In this document: piece after piece, positions 34,830 through 49,339 of the stretch | How positions within the stretch are numbered: the stretch's first letter is position 1 | Layout: each line of letters opens with the position of its first letter | Origin: Gymnothorax reevesii | Taxonomy: Eukaryota; Chordata; Actinopteri; Anguilliformes; Muraenidae | NCBI GenBank assembly: GCA_029721435.1 | Contig: CM056577.1 | Coordinates: forward strand, 31,154,719-31,218,718 | Direction of reading: 5' to 3' | DNA length: 64,000 bases | Translations under genes and position numbers: made by a program | Notes under the pieces: generated by a model | The model's database searches: none | Told to the model about the DNA's origin: nothing | The model's input: the letters and a program-made list of their open reading frames with translations, nothing else

Positions 34830-37800
34830 GTGCACATGCTACTTCTCTATCGTCCCAATAAGACAGCAGCTTGAGAAATGGACATACGGGGAGACAAATA
34901 GACGAGGAAACACAGAAACAAGAGGTTTAAGTGAACCTGAAGCTCAAGTGATCTGCCACCCTTCTACGCCCATTTGGGATTGGGGTACAGGCTAAAATGA
35001 ATGACCAAACTACGTTGTTCTATATGTCCTAAAAATATCATATACAATGTTTCACCAAATGTCATCACTATCTGTGGCCGCGAAAGTTTACAAGTCTTTC
35101 AAATAGGTGCCTAAGGGCAAAGGAATCCCGAAGGTCACAAAACGGCCATTTTTTTGAAATTGTAAAAACCTGTCATTTATATGTTGAGACATGCCTTACT
35201 TGCGTACCAATATATGAGAATGCGTAAAATGAATATCCTCAGTTTTTCAATACGACCACGCCACCAAGCCTACTTTTGAGGGTTCAGGAGTGAAATACAG
35301 TCTCAGAACAGTTCATGTGCTAAAGATATTGCACAAAAGGTTTTTTCAAAGCTGATCAATATGTGTGACCGTGAGAGGTTACAGGTCGAACAGTTCACGG
35401 ATGACAGGCAACTAACGATGACTGACGCAGTTTACACCATCTTAATAACTCAGTGGGTCAACGACTAGTTTATTTAAAAAACATATATTGAGCAAGCATT
35501 TTCCAGTGGGGAAAAAAAATGACCTCAAATTTTATGTTAAAGTCACCGGTGACCTGAATGGAGAGCAGATTCTCTTCCACCTGTACTCGAGCCAGCTACA
35601 GTGGTGCCAGTGAGCAGAATCTCTGAAGACGACCCGGAAACGAGACGCAAAAATAAAGCTTCATTGTGGACTGGGACGCACCCAAGAAGTGCTGAAACTC
35701 ACACCGGTCTCAGGCACCCTGCGGGGGTGAGACGGATCATTCCCGCTCTGTGCTTATTATACATCGAGAGCTGCCCCTCCCCCTACGAGCATGCAGTCAA
35801 GGGATTCAACCGCTCCGATCAGACAAACAGGTTCCTCTGCACCTGTGTGGGGTCAGAGATCCTCAACCATTTCCATCAGTTCAAACAAAATCATATCTAT
35901 ATAACTACCACATATTTCTACTGCTTCATAACTAGCGCAAACTGAGGGTCACACCACCAGGAATATGACAGAATCGATCAGGGATTTTCAAATCATGGTC
36001 CTCAAGGTCCGGGTGCAGTTGGTTTCCACCCTCCCTTTACCCGAGTGTCAGGTCTAAAGACAGTGCAGCCAATCAGAGGCACTAACAGTTCAGTTAATCG
36101 TGGGGGAGAAGAGAAAATCTGGGCTGTATTTTAAGTCCAGATTTGGTGATCCATGGGACATATGAATGTCCACAAAATGTTGACAAAGACTTGGACCACA
36201 TAGTGGAAAACTGTTCGCTTAGTACACCCTCCGCATCACACAAATGGGCTTCAGCCCCAAACTGTTTGAGAAGAACCCCCCCCCCCTCACACACACACAC
36301 ACACGCATTTGCCAGGAATCGTGGCACTAAGGACAGGCAGAGGCCTGGCATTAACAGCGAGTGGCTCAGTGACAGCAGGGCATTAGCTGTGGCATTAGTT
36401 GACTAGAGACACAGATTTGAGCCAAGATGGAGGACTGCGCACCCCGTGTAACAGTTCCAAGCACTCCTTATTGCCAAAGAGCAAGAGACAGCTGAAGCAG
36501 GCTTAGATTTCTACCGTTTTCATTTTAAGCCCGGTTCAAGCTGCAGTAACTGTAATACATGGGGAAAAAAAGCACCAAACATTCATCATTTCAATAATAA
36601 ACAGCCTTGTTTGCACATTATGAGTTACTTTGCTACGCCGGGCCTCCCAAGGTCGAATAGTACTTCCCAATTTAAGTTGTCTGCTTAAATTCATACAGCA
36701 AACATCAACTGATAAAGATTCACTAGCACCTTCAGTAGAGAAGAGACGATACTTTTAGTTCCATTCCAAAAGACGAGCGTCCCATTACATAAGGAAATGT
36801 AGTTCCTACCATTCAACTCACAGCCTTACTAGAGAACAGAAGTTCAGATGTGCAATTTCACAGAATGACTGTATTCTGCACTTAAAGTACAGTGTGTGCA
36901 CATTTACACTGTGACACAGTACAAAAATAACTAAAATTCCGACATGGTTCGTACAATGTGGACGCAACCCAAATACTCAAATAAAATCAATTTCTAACAT
37001 ACGGACATCCATGTTCTTTAAATCCAGCGGAATACAGCTATGCAAAGCAAACATAGTGAAATTACAGACTGCCTTGTGTGTCTGGATTCTGTGCAGACTG
37101 TTCGTATTGCTTCTAACAGAGGCAGGCAACATGTCGGATAAATGTACTTGCTGCCATGACTGCCTGAATAGTTAACAGCTACGGCAACCTAATAAAATTC
37201 TGTTGTCCAGAAACGTTAAAATATGACTTCGTAAAAATTAATGCTTTACGTAACTCAGCATCATTGAAAACTTATTGCACCTCTTGTAAACAGCCTAATG
37301 AGTTAGCAATGAGGAAATCCAAGTGGAGCAAATGTTCTAGAATTTACAAGAATACTCCTGTGGTAGACAAAATGGAGACATCACAGCTCAAAAATGAAAA
37401 ATAACTTCATCATGAATTTAAAGTGAGACAAAACGCCTCTATGCAGCATGAATCATATCTAATAAGAGGCAGAGATCTAAATTTTAGCTTGACTTGCAAA
37501 GGTTGCGGGCGAACAATGAATGACACTGAACAACAAAGACGTTGTACACTGCACAACTGTAATGTTTCTGCAGGACAACATGAAAACAGATCCACAATAT
37601 TCATATTTCATTTTAATTACTGCAGAAGAATTCAATGCTCAGCCCTCGACTATAAAACCAAACTGTTGCCAAACTATTCGTTTAGAGAAGAGTAAATAAT
37701 TGTAGCAATTAGCCAGTATAATAGCGCATATTCATTACTAAAAATACAAACAGGTAGAATGTGTCAATTTAGAATTTATTCTAACTGGCTATCCCTATAA

Positions 37801-38530
37801 CATATTCTCAAGTACACAGACTGCGTGTTATTGAATAGCATGGCAGGCTAAATCATCAGGATTTGATACAAAGCACATTTCTCATTCTATCATGTTTAAA
37901 AAAAGAATATCATGCAGTAGCCTACATGTAAAATATCCATGTTCATGATCTTGCTAGCAATATGCAACAGCAGAACCTAGTTGACAGAAATTTTGTATTT
38001 AAGAGTAATTTAGTCTGAAGAAATATATTATAATTGTACCAGCAATAATATTTTCAGAAATTCTGTAATAAACACAATATTTCCAGAAGAAGAAGAACAG
38101 GTACACTGCTGATCGTATGAATTTGGGGGATGGGCAGGCAAATTGAAACGTGTTGGCTAGGGAGCATTCTACCTTACAGAATTCAATGATATCAATAAGC
38201 CACAAAATACATTTTACTAGAATTCATCACCAATGCTATTCCAGGTATCTACAATAATCTATGCCTATTCTCCCAAATGAAGGTAATTCTTTAAAGTTAA
38301 GTGTGCTATCTATCATTAATAAACTGATGCAATTCTATATCGTAATATCAGATTTCACAGATTAATATCAAAATTGAGCCATCATACATTCTTACACCTT
38401 TCAAATATGTTATTAATACAGAAAAGCAACTTAGCGCAGCTCAAATAGGCAATGGGTTTTCTTGCATCCTCGTGATCATTATTAAACAAAACATCCTGGA
38501 AGGGGATTGAAGAAATAAAAATTAAAATAA
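34830..38530. other. anonymous non-coding DNA with small repeats
   Basis: No gene was seen. Positions 35985-36090 (GTCCTCAAGGTCCGGGTGCA) loosely resemble the small repeat at 3.1 kb. A C run followed by CA units lies at 36279-36305. From 37.0 kb on the sequence becomes AT-rich. Confidence 0.4.
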
Positions 38531-38537
38531 TCCTTAC

Positions 38538-38700
38538 CCATTCGTCGAATTTTCCCACTTCTAATAACTATGCACTTGGGGAGTATTCCATATCAGGAGT
38601 TGGGAAATTTTTGAGGGCACAATAGCGTACTTCTGCATGCTACTAAATCTCGACGTCTTTCCATGTGCTCGGAGCAGCACGCGCTCGGCGGAACGCTCTG
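38538..38700 (-). ncRNA. candidate first exon of a PVT1-like long non-coding RNA
   Basis: On the minus strand, downstream of a CRE, a GC-rich segment contains GCAGAGCG and then CCGAGCACATGG. I remember both phrases near the 5' end of mammalian PVT1, the long non-coding RNA gene just downstream of MYC in the same orientation. The segment ends at a good splice donor, GG|GTAAGG, with the exon's last base at 38538. It lies about 7.5 kb beyond the 3' end of Myc on the same strand, and no protein frame of note crosses it. The identity rests on a short remembered match, position and orientation; it may instead be an unrelated promoter. Confidence 0.35.
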
Positions 38701-38721
38701 CATACAGTCAGATGCGCTGCG

Positions 38722-38729
38722 TGACGTCA
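38722..38729. promoter_or_regulatory. full CRE site TGACGTCA
   Basis: The palindrome TGACGTCA is the consensus site for CREB/ATF factors. It sits in a CpG-containing patch (38640-38800) within otherwise AT-rich DNA, some 20-40 bp upstream of the candidate minus-strand exon. Confidence 0.65.
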
Positions 38730-38800
38730 TGGGTTAGACTGGCTGCCTGCGACACGGAGAGCCTGTCAAAAACTCCGCAACGCAAATCACAGTGCGCAGA

Positions 38801-40384
38801 CGACTGCGAGGAATGAAACTACGTTTCTGACTGAGATGCAGAGATTTTGAGTGTGCTCATGTTTATAACTTCACCGCATTTTAACACTACCGGGTGTATC
38901 TCAAAAGTAATTAGAGTTTGCTGAAACGCAGCTTCCATGCACGAAAAGTGGGCGTGTGTTCTGTGCGTGCACATTTTATAGGCAGTCCAAAACAAATGCT
39001 TATGATAACAAAACTGAAGCTTTGCATTACGAGAACCAATATGCAGTGGTTACATTTCGATTTCTGTTGTGCAACTGCACGTGGAGCTCGCAGCAGACAC
39101 TTTTGCAGACAGCGGAAAAGGGATTTATTGTCTTATTTTGTAGAGTTTACTTACCAAAACTGGCACTATGAAGGCTCTTGTTTATTAGTGGTTCCTACCA
39201 CGCCGAAGAGTGAACTCATCAGGCTGCAATTCCGGGGGTTAAATTTCATTGAAGGTTATGATAGCCGATAGATTTTTGCTCCGGGTATTTCCAAAAAGTC
39301 CAACTTGTGGGTTTAGTCTGCAGCAAGCACGTGCTAATTTAACAGTGGAAACGTGGATGAAATGCGCATGTCGCCTAGGCGTACGCCCAGTTTATAGAAG
39401 TTAAATCTTGTGCGATTCCTCGTCCTAAATCTGGATCACGCATAGACCATTGGAAAAGCATATGCAATGCGCTCTTGAATTTCCTTCCGCAGTATAGCGG
39501 GTCTTCAGTAGTAACGTCAATGCTTTTTTAATAATTTCTTATGGGTACCTTTCATTCATGTTCCCTTTAATTTTTATAATTCATTTTTCCTTTTTTAATG
39601 CAAATTAGTAATTGCATATATGTGTGCCTGTGCCCTCTACTGATATTTTGAAATACACCATATATGACCCAGAGGGTATAGTTTCATGCTAAAAACTCTG
39701 CTGTTGTCTCAGAACTTTGACCACTCAGTTATTCTCACTCCTTATTTTGGCTTGACAAGAGTCTCTAAAGTGAAAGCTTCAGCCCAACGGGTTTCCATTT
39801 CTGGGGTACAGTATTAATTACACTGTAGAATCTCATATCATTTTGAAGATTAAAGCTCCCTCCAGAACAGAGCAGAATCCCTTTCTCCGAGCCTTAGTTA
39901 GACAGAGAAAGACTGACGTAGAGAGTTCCAGCTCAAACAATGACCCCCCTGCTCTAGATTAAATTTTTCGAAAGAAATCCTTACCCAAATTTAGGGGCGT
40001 TTTGCCGACGCCACCTCTCAAACAGAATTAACTCGCAAATGTGTGCGCATTTTGGTTGAGACAAAGTTTCTGAAAAACTGCCAGAACAGTGACATTAAGT
40101 GTACAGAGGTAAACACATTTACTTGCTTTTTATATGCGGCTGCAAGTGTTTGCATTTGCTTTTATATTGTACGGTAGCATTCCTCTGGCCTTAAGTACTG
40201 CATCTGAAGGTGCATGAGCCAGCATTCTATCTGTAAATAAGATTAAGCATAATACTCAGAAAATAAGCAGGTAATGCTCCATTGCAAAAGCTGTTTTGGA
40301 ATTTGAAGGAGTGATTTCTAGCTATAGTCCTGAATCCCACAATTGCAAAAATACCAGCCATTAGCCACACAAAACCAACCATCT
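38801..40384. other. anonymous non-coding DNA
   Basis: No gene or element boundary was recognised in this stretch; reading frames are short and featureless. Confidence 0.4.
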
Positions 40385-40521
40385 GATGCAGCAGCTGTAT
40401 TAGAACCTGTGGAATTTCAGGCCTATTTTAAATTTTAGTAAAGATCCCAGTGTTTCCAACGATTTCAAATATGTCTGGCTGAATTTCAGAGAAATATGTA
40501 TAAAATGATGTAAAATATCTA

Positions 40522-42012
40522 CAAACCCCAATACCAATGAAGTTGGGACCTTGGGTAAAATGTGAATAAAAACAAAATACAATGATTTGCAAATCCTTTT
40601 TGACCTTTATTTAATCAAGTACACTATAAAGACAAGATATTTAATGTTCAAACTGATAAAAGTTTAAAGTTCAAAATTGAATGTTTTTTTTTTTTTTTGG
40701 AAATATTCACTCATTTTGAATTTGATGCCGGCAAATGTTGCACAAAATCTGGAACAGGGGCAACTAAAGACTGGAAAAGTTGAGGAATGCTTAAAAAACA
40801 CCTGTTTGGAACAATCCACAGGTGAAGAGGTTAATTGGAAACGGGTGAGTGTCATGAATAGGAATAAAAGGTACATCCCCGAAAGGCTCAGTCGTTCACT
40901 ATCAAGGGTGGGGTTCACCACTTTGTGAACAACTGCGTAAGCAAATAGTCTAACAGTTTAAGAACAACGTTTGAACAACATGCAATTGCAAGGAATTTAG
41001 GGATTTCATCATGTACAGTCCATAATATCATCAAAAGATTCAGAGAATCCGGAGAAATCTTTACACGTTAGCGGCAAGGTCAAAATCCTACATTGAATGC
41101 CCATGACTGTCAGTCCCTCAGGCAGCACTGCATTAAAAACCGACACCATTCTGTAAAAGGTATTATCATGTGGGCTCAGGAACACTTTGAAAAACGAGAT
41201 GGATTGATGCAAAGTGTAAAAGTCTGCTGTGGTCTGACGAGTCAACATTTCAAATTGTTTTTGGAAATCATGGACATCTTGTCCTCCGGGCTAAAGAGGA
41301 AAAGGACCATCCAGATTGTGATCAATGCTAAGTTCAAAAGCCAGCACCTGTGGGTATGGGGATGTCTTAGTACCCGTGGCATAGGAAACTTGCACATCTG
41401 TGAAGCACCATTAATGCTGCAAGGTACATACAGGTTTTGCATCAACGTATGCTGCCATCCAAGTAACGTCTTTTTCAGGGACATACCTGCTTATTTCAGC
41501 AAGACAATGCCAAGCCACATTCTGCACATGTTACAACAGCGTGACTTCGTAGTAAACGCATTCGGGTAATAGACTGGCCTGCTTGCAGTCCAGACCTGAC
41601 TCCCATTGAAAATGTGTGGCACATTACGAAGTCCAAAATACGACAATAGAGACCCTGGACTCTTGAGCAACTGAAGTCGTACATCAAGAAAGAATGGGAA
41701 AGAATTCCACCAACAAAGCCTCTACAATTAGAGTCCTCAGTTCCCTACTGCATATTGAGTGTTGGTAAATGGTGATGTAACACCATGGTAAAGATTCCCC
41801 GGTCTCAGCTTTTTTGGAATGCGTTGCAGGCATCAAATTCAAAATGCATGAATATTTCCCAAAAAACAATGAATTTTATCAGTTTGAACATGAAATATAT
41901 TGTCTTTGTAGGGCACTCAATTGAATATTGGTCAAAAAGAATTGCAAATCATTGCATTCTTTTTTTATTCGTGTTTTACACAACGTCCCAACTTCATTGG
42001 AATTGGGGTTTG
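40522..42012 (+). mobile_element. Tc1-like transposon, near full length, decayed
   Basis: The ends CAAACCCCAATACCAATGA and the inverse TTCATTGGAATTGGGGTTTG lie in long (~200 bp) inverted repeats. TA flanks both ends (40520-40521 and 42013-42014). The family is the same as at 34114-34823 but in the opposite orientation. The ~1.49-kb length is close to a complete element, with an internal deletion near 41.19 kb and several frameshifts and stops in the transposase. Confidence 0.9.
40990..41780 (+). pseudogene. Tc1-like transposase, broken
   Basis: Recognisable pieces follow Tc1 order: a DNA-binding part with GISSCTVHNIIKRFRESGE-like coding around 41000-41060, LRQHCIKNRHHSVKGI near 41120, VWGCLSTRGIGNLHICE near 41350-41400 and a DWPACSPDLTPIENVW-type catalytic block around 41570-41620. 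Frameshifts and a deletion that removes the middle of the DNA-binding to catalytic linker separate them. It cannot make a functional protein. Confidence 0.78.
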
Positions 42013-42129
42013 TAGGTATGTCCTCTTTGAAGTAACGCTGTGGCCATAAAAAACATGGCATCCTGGGTGTAAATTTTTCTCTCAGTACAGTGAAAACAGG
42101 AAGTTATGTTATTGCTCAATATAGTTCCT

Positions 42130-42200
42130 TAACACATATATATATAAATATATAAATATATATTTCACATTTCACATTCACATAAATATATATTTCACAT
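42130..42200. repeat. AT-rich simple repeat
   Basis: ATATATATATAAATATAT passes into repeated TTCACAT units. Confidence 0.85.
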
Positions 42201-43121
42201 TTTTTGAAGTATTTTTTGTGTATTGCCATTCGGGGTGCCCGTGATTTTGAAGCCAACTGCGTGTATGTAACATTGTCCAGCAATATGAAAAAAAAAAAAG
42301 CTTTTTTTGACTCTGAACCTACTTAAGGGGAAACTGAAGCGAAAAGTTAGAGTTTAAGGGGAGAAAAAGCTTAGCTCATCAGAGGACTGTCCAGAATACC
42401 CTGTCAGGGGCAGTTAGAAACATAAATCAAAGTCAAGTTGCTAAAAAAAAAAAAATAGAAAGTCAACTATTCCCTTAATTCCTAAGGAAAGATTGAGAGT
42501 CCCATTTAAACCAGATTCTCAGCCTGAAGCACACCCACTCTCTCTAGAATAATCACACAAGAGCCAATTTCCACCTGTTCTGTGAATGCAGACACTATCT
42601 CTTCCTATTCTTGCATTATTCATGACCTTCCTTATTTAAAGGAGCGAGGGTACTTAAGATAAGTATCAGGTAAGCACCCTCACTCCCCCAGTCAGGAGGA
42701 GCACACTGGGACAGAATGCAGCGAGCAATAGTCATTCACCCTGCATTCACCCTGACTTTTCATTCTTTCACTCACTGTGGCGATAGGATAAATGTAAAAT
42801 GTCCAGTGTTAATACAACTCTTATAGAGTAAAAGTGAGTCCATTATGGAAAATATGAACCCTGCAGTGCTGACTTAACGCTGAACTGTGGACAGTGGAAG
42901 CAGTTATTATCTGCCGGGTTTACGCGCTCGAAGTGAAATGTCGCTGCATCGGTTTATTATGTGATTGGTAACTACCACTGTTACTTAACCCTTTCTGAAC
43001 TAGGGAAATTCCACTTAGATCATATTACTCTTTTTTAATGATGCTCTGTGAGAAATCAATAGTTGCAAGTGAGGATGGATGGAGATAAAAGAGGGTGAGA
43101 CCCCCAGAGCAGTTTTAAGCA

Positions 43122-43262
43122 TAAGGGCCTTGCTCAAGGGCCCAAAGGAAGAGTTTTTCCCTTCTTCGTGTCTCCAGATCAAGTCAGAATCCCAAGCTGT
43201 ACCGGGGACATGAGCCAGCAACTCTTCAGTTAACAGTCAAGCAATCTGCCACTAGGCTGCCC
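43122..43262. repeat. dispersed fish repeat tail
   Basis: The phrases AGGGCCTTGCTCAAGGGCCC and CAATCTGCCACTAGGCTGCC are hallmarks of a repeat tail seen across many fish genomes. The family is not certain. Confidence 0.45.
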
Positions 43263-43264
43263 TC

Positions 43265-45240
43265 CCCCCCGTCAGAAAGGTTTTAATTTCAACCCTTATT
43301 TGGCACATTTGAATCTGCTAATTAGCAGCTCACCAAGAGCTTTAGCTATTGACCTACATGTTTCTTGTCAGGGTTGCAGTAGTAACCTGGCGGACGGTGG
43401 ACCTCCGGGAGCAGGGTCAGCTGTTGCTGCTATGCGCTACGCCAGTTCACTGAGGGTAGCATAACGCCTGTCAAATCTGGCGGGCAGCAACGCAACGGGA
43501 TGGAACAGATGAGGCATCCAAGTTTGCCGACTCATTTCAGATGAAAGGACAGTGAGTCAGTTTTGGAAACAGCGGTGGCACAGAGGTTATGAATGTGTTC
43601 CATCCCAAAGCACCTCCATCTATTCCCAACGCTCCTCCACAAAATCCCCAAGTTAAATGCCCCCTCAATGGGCAAGCATTCCTCCCCTAAGCTTCTCACT
43701 GTCGGCCATTTGAAAGAAAGTTGACCAAATTGCACAGCTCTGGGGAAGAATATCAATGCACCGTCAGCCCGATTTATTCAGCTATTACCCACTGAGGCTC
43801 TGAGGAGAAGTCGCTGGAATGATTATTTCTCTTCTAATCAATAGTCAGTGAATGCTGTTTGTGCCCCAGTTTTCTTGGCCACTTGGTGTAATGAGGTAAA
43901 CCAGTAAAGCTGAATCTGGAGCAGTGCTCTGTACTGTGGAGCTGATCAGTTCTGTTTTTTATTAGCACAGTGCCCAAAAGCATTTAGCCAGATAGTAAGT
44001 ATGGTAGGAGTGCACCAAGCGGAGATTTCAACTCTTTAAAAGTACATCTCTGTCTGAATACCAGTGAACCGCATTGAATGTCCCGATTGCTTTCTTACCG
44101 TGCAATAGGCTGATGTAATGTAATTGTTATCCTGTTATAACTGGGAAACCCCCTTCCCTGCTGGGAGAAAGTTTGTTTACAGCTGACAGGTTTGACCAGT
44201 AATTACACTGTGAGGTGCAATGCATTCAGGAGACCAGTCACTACTTTGAAGTAACTAAACTAATGAGTCATGTTAAATATTTACCTCCGTTAAAATGATT
44301 ATGTAACTGAATTCTATGGGCCAAATTCACAGACAAAAATTAATCTCAGTCCTGGACTAAATTAAATTCTTTTTTTCAACAGAAAATAATAAAATAATTT
44401 TATTCTAGGACAAAGCTTACGATGAATCTGTATATCCAATTGACTTCCAAAGTACTTCCTGTATTAACACTTAATGCCTAATTCATTTACTTGCCACAAG
44501 CAAAACTATGAAATGAAATCATTTTGCGGTAATGAGGAGCCCTATAGTTTTATTATTATTTTTTTAATCTTTGGAGCAGGAAAGGTAGTTCGGAGAGACC
44601 GTCTGTGCGGTTGTGATGCACTTGAGTTTGACGGCATTATTTACGACTGCAAGGCTTCACGCTTCACCGCCCCGCGGGGAGATGCTTCTCTACGGTCACG
44701 CTGAGGAGTCAGCGCTTAGAACAGTCAGGGAGGGCTTACAGTGCCGGAGGGATGCGGTATGCGCATTGTGACCGCAATACAGGCCAATCATTACCACAAA
44801 GGATAGTGAAAAGTGTTGTTGAATAACTTTCGAAGTCTGGCAGTTACCCAGTACATGGGTGTGATCAATAGTGATAAGGTTGCGTGGAACGAAAGCAGTG
44901 CTCCGCCCTAGTTTTCATGACCACTTTGGTATAAAGATTAATCCTCGAAGAAGCACAGGTAAAAGTAGGTCGAAATACCAGGTGCATTTGTCATTGGCAT
45001 ACTGAAGAGAATGCATTATTGTTCACACACACACACACACTGGGCCACACCCGTACCAGACTGGAGCTTAACTAATAGTGAAATGATCTTCTACGTGCTG
45101 AAATTCCCTGCACCAGAATGTGAGTTCTAAGAAAGTTCATGTTATGCTGACCATTTAACTGTGTATGCCTGCATGTCTAGTAAGCAGATTAGACATGTGA
45201 AATTGGGTTGGGGGGGGCATATTTTGCCTGCTTAAACATA
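43265..45240. other. anonymous non-coding DNA downstream of Myc
   Basis: No gene or transposon end was recognised. A short CA run is at 45025-45040. A GC-richer patch at 44590-44720 carries a few CpGs. Confidence 0.4.
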
Positions 45241-45256
45241 TGGAGTTTCATATGGA

Positions 45257-45267
<11 letters not shown>

Positions 45268-45288
<21 letters not shown>
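45268..45288 (+). repeat. 21-base G run
   Basis: An uninterrupted G run follows a T run. Such tracts are prone to length errors in assembly and can form quadruplexes. Confidence 0.9.
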
Positions 45289-45289
45289 C

Positions 45290-46260
45290 AGTGCTAGATA
45301 TTCTGTATAATTTGGGAACAATAAATGCATAGATCCTGGTTACCATTGAGGGGAGTTGGGTGAAGTTTATCAACAGGTTTATGAAAAAGATTGAACACCT
45401 GTAAGATTCTACTGAGTCCGCTATGTACACAGGACATTGGTTGTATATTGAGACAGTTACATGAGGACTCTTTTATGGACTTCCTGACAAAACAAGATTA
45501 CTCTTAAATAAACATGGTGCAACAGCTCATAAAAGCAGAGACTGAAGTCAAGTTCAGTGGAATAAGGATAATGTTACGCAACAGGTTTAATCCTCTTTAA
45601 GTTGGGTAATATCTAAACCATCTCTTGGCTTCATCACCCATCATGCCCCATTGAGCACACAAATTTCCCAACATTTAAGGCAAACCCAGCACTTATGACT
45701 GAGCACCAACAACTCCTTTCTATACCTAGTTTAATTAATTCAATTCAATTATTCTGACTACCAAGTGAATACGACTGAAAATGGGAATGATTTAATAACC
45801 GCTTTAAAAGGCTGTCTGTGGCCTTTTCTTATGGAATGTGCATGCGCTCGTGCATTTATGTGCGCGCGTGTGTGTGTGCGCGCGTGTGTGTGAGAGAGAG
45901 ACACACCTCCTGAATTATCAACTGTCAATTTTTGAGCAGAATTGTGATCAGCACAGAAGCCAAACATTGAAGACTGATGAGAATCACATTCAAAGCAACA
46001 GATAAAACAAACTTACAATAAACAAATGTGAGGTTAATAAAGAAATGTATTTTTTACGATTCTGAATCAGAACATGAGGGGAACCCATACAATGATAAAA
46101 CATACCCCATCCTTTAACACATTCACAGATAATTCAGATAATTGCCATCAAAAAATACATTTCTGATCAAATTTTTTTTCAATCATTTATATACAAAACA
46201 TACAAAACAAATAAAAACAAATTAATATTTAAGTTAAGGCCGACCATAAGCGAGCAGCCC
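45290..46260. other. non-coding DNA, AT-rich, with TG/GA microsatellite
   Basis: A TG/CG run passing into GA lies at 45857-45901. The remainder is AT-rich and probably lies just beyond the Myc polyadenylation site. Confidence 0.45.
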
Positions 46261-46263
46261 CAT

Positions 46264-46480
46264 TTTATTTTATTACTTTATTAATAAAAATAAAAGACTT
46301 AAATACAAATAAATCTAATTCGAGGCAGTTTTCACCATTGAAATCATTCTTGATTCCAAACAAGGTTGTGTGGTCACCTCTGCAATCTTGGGTATTTCTC
46401 TTGCATTTGCATGCAAACATAAAAACTATACACAGCAACAGTCTTTTATCTGTCCATAAGTCAATAAATGTCCCAAAACT
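46264..46480 (-). terminator. myc: Myc 3' untranslated region and poly(A) signals
   Basis: Downstream of the Myc stop codon on the minus strand, AATAAA occurs at 46277-46282 and 46264-46269 (TTTATT on the + strand), in a very AT-rich setting. This gives a short 3' UTR of about 200 nt. Which signal is used cannot be seen, and others may exist further on. Confidence 0.55.
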
Positions 46481-48413
<1,933 letters not shown>

Positions 48414-49009
48414 CTATAAATGAAGAAGTTGGGAGGGAAAATTAGCGAACTGCGTGAAACGTGCAATGTTGCGAACCCATGAATGTTAAATTAGCGCACT
48501 AACTTTATGAAAGCAATGTCATTCCAATGCACTGATCTAGTAACAACTCACTCCGTAGCAGCTGTAATAGAACAGCAATGAATGCGGAGAGGACCCTCAA
48601 TTCAAGTTGACACAACTGTCAATAATAGCGTAAAATCATTGAATCAAGTTTCCCACTTGTTAAATGCGACAAGAGCGTACATTCAGAACGAACATACTGC
48701 CCAGACAATGTGAGCGTCAGTGATCATGCCAGAAAGAAGCATTTGACAGTTCGCAGAACAGCCGGCATTTAAAATTCGTGACCAAGTCATTTAAATGCCA
48801 CACAACTTCCCATAAAAACCCACAGCGCCTGTAGTCATTACCTAAGTCACCACAGCACAACACGCACATTCCTGTGGCACTAAACGATTAGTCAAAATCA
48901 TTTAAAGTTAGTCACCAAACGTCACTTAGATAACAACCCAATAATCCAGGACTGAAGTCCATGCATGGTCCACGTCATTTAACACTATATTTAAAATAAA
49001 AAGTCTTAC
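48414..49009 (-). other. myc: Myc intron 1
   Basis: On the minus strand a donor CG|GTAAGA at 49009-49008 follows exon 1, and a TTTATAG acceptor ends at 48414, just before GCAGTC and the start codon. Intron 1 would be 596 bp. No other feature was recognised in it. Confidence 0.7.
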
Positions 49010-49240
49010 CGTGCGGCAAATAGATGAAAAATATTCTCAATGCAAAGATGTCAGAGTTATAAATAAATCACGACGAAGAGTCAAGTGAAAATAATATTCC
49101 AAAGTGGGAGTCGTCACCGCCGGTGTAGAGTGTAAAAGCCCCTTGCTTTCGTTAGGTTATGCAGTCAAAGTACGCAGACAGCCCGCACCCTTAAAAGCGC
49201 AAAGACCGACCGACTCTACAGCTCGACATTCGCAGCAAGG
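49010..49240 (-). other. myc: Myc non-coding exon 1 (5' untranslated)
   Basis: Vertebrate Myc has a non-coding first exon. The segment before the 49009 donor carries no long frame and ends in a proper splice donor. Its upstream edge (~49240) is estimated as about 25-30 bp downstream of a TATA-like TATTAAAA on the minus strand (49264-49271) and is not fixed by the sequence. Confidence 0.6.
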
Positions 49241-49263
49241 ATAAGAACAGCAGCTCCCGCGAG

Positions 49264-49331
49264 TTTTAATACTACAAGCTTGTTTTCGCCCGTTCTCTAT
49301 ATCCCTCCGCATGTTGCGCTTTCCCGCCAAA
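49264..49331 (-). promoter_or_regulatory. myc: Myc core promoter with E2F site
   Basis: The 12-bp sequence TTTCCCGCCAAA at 49320-49331 is an excellent E2F consensus; an E2F site just upstream of the P2 start is a known conserved trait of vertebrate Myc. A TATA-like TATTAAAA (minus strand, 49264-49271) lies about 50 bp downstream of it. Together they predict cell-cycle-linked transcription. Actual start sites are not visible. Confidence 0.7.
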
Positions 49332-49339
49332 TCGTTTCT

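Larger units (their letters stand above)
40385..42358 (+). mobile_element. old TTAA-type repeat, copy A, interrupted by a Tc1-like element
   Basis: Two separated parts, about 40385-40519 and 42015-42358, match in order the uninterrupted copy at 55683-56293. Shared phrases are TTTCAGGCCTATTTTAAATT, GCTGTGGCCATAAAAA, CATGGCATCCTGGG, AACCTACTTAAGGG and GAGTTTAAGGGG. The 40522-42012 insertion splits it at a TA. The terminal TTAA is decayed here, and the left end is not clear. Confidence 0.72.

Noticed and set aside
34441..34995. 184-aa + strand frame
   Set aside because: It is antisense to the Tc1-like transposase remnant and runs through the inverted repeat of that element.
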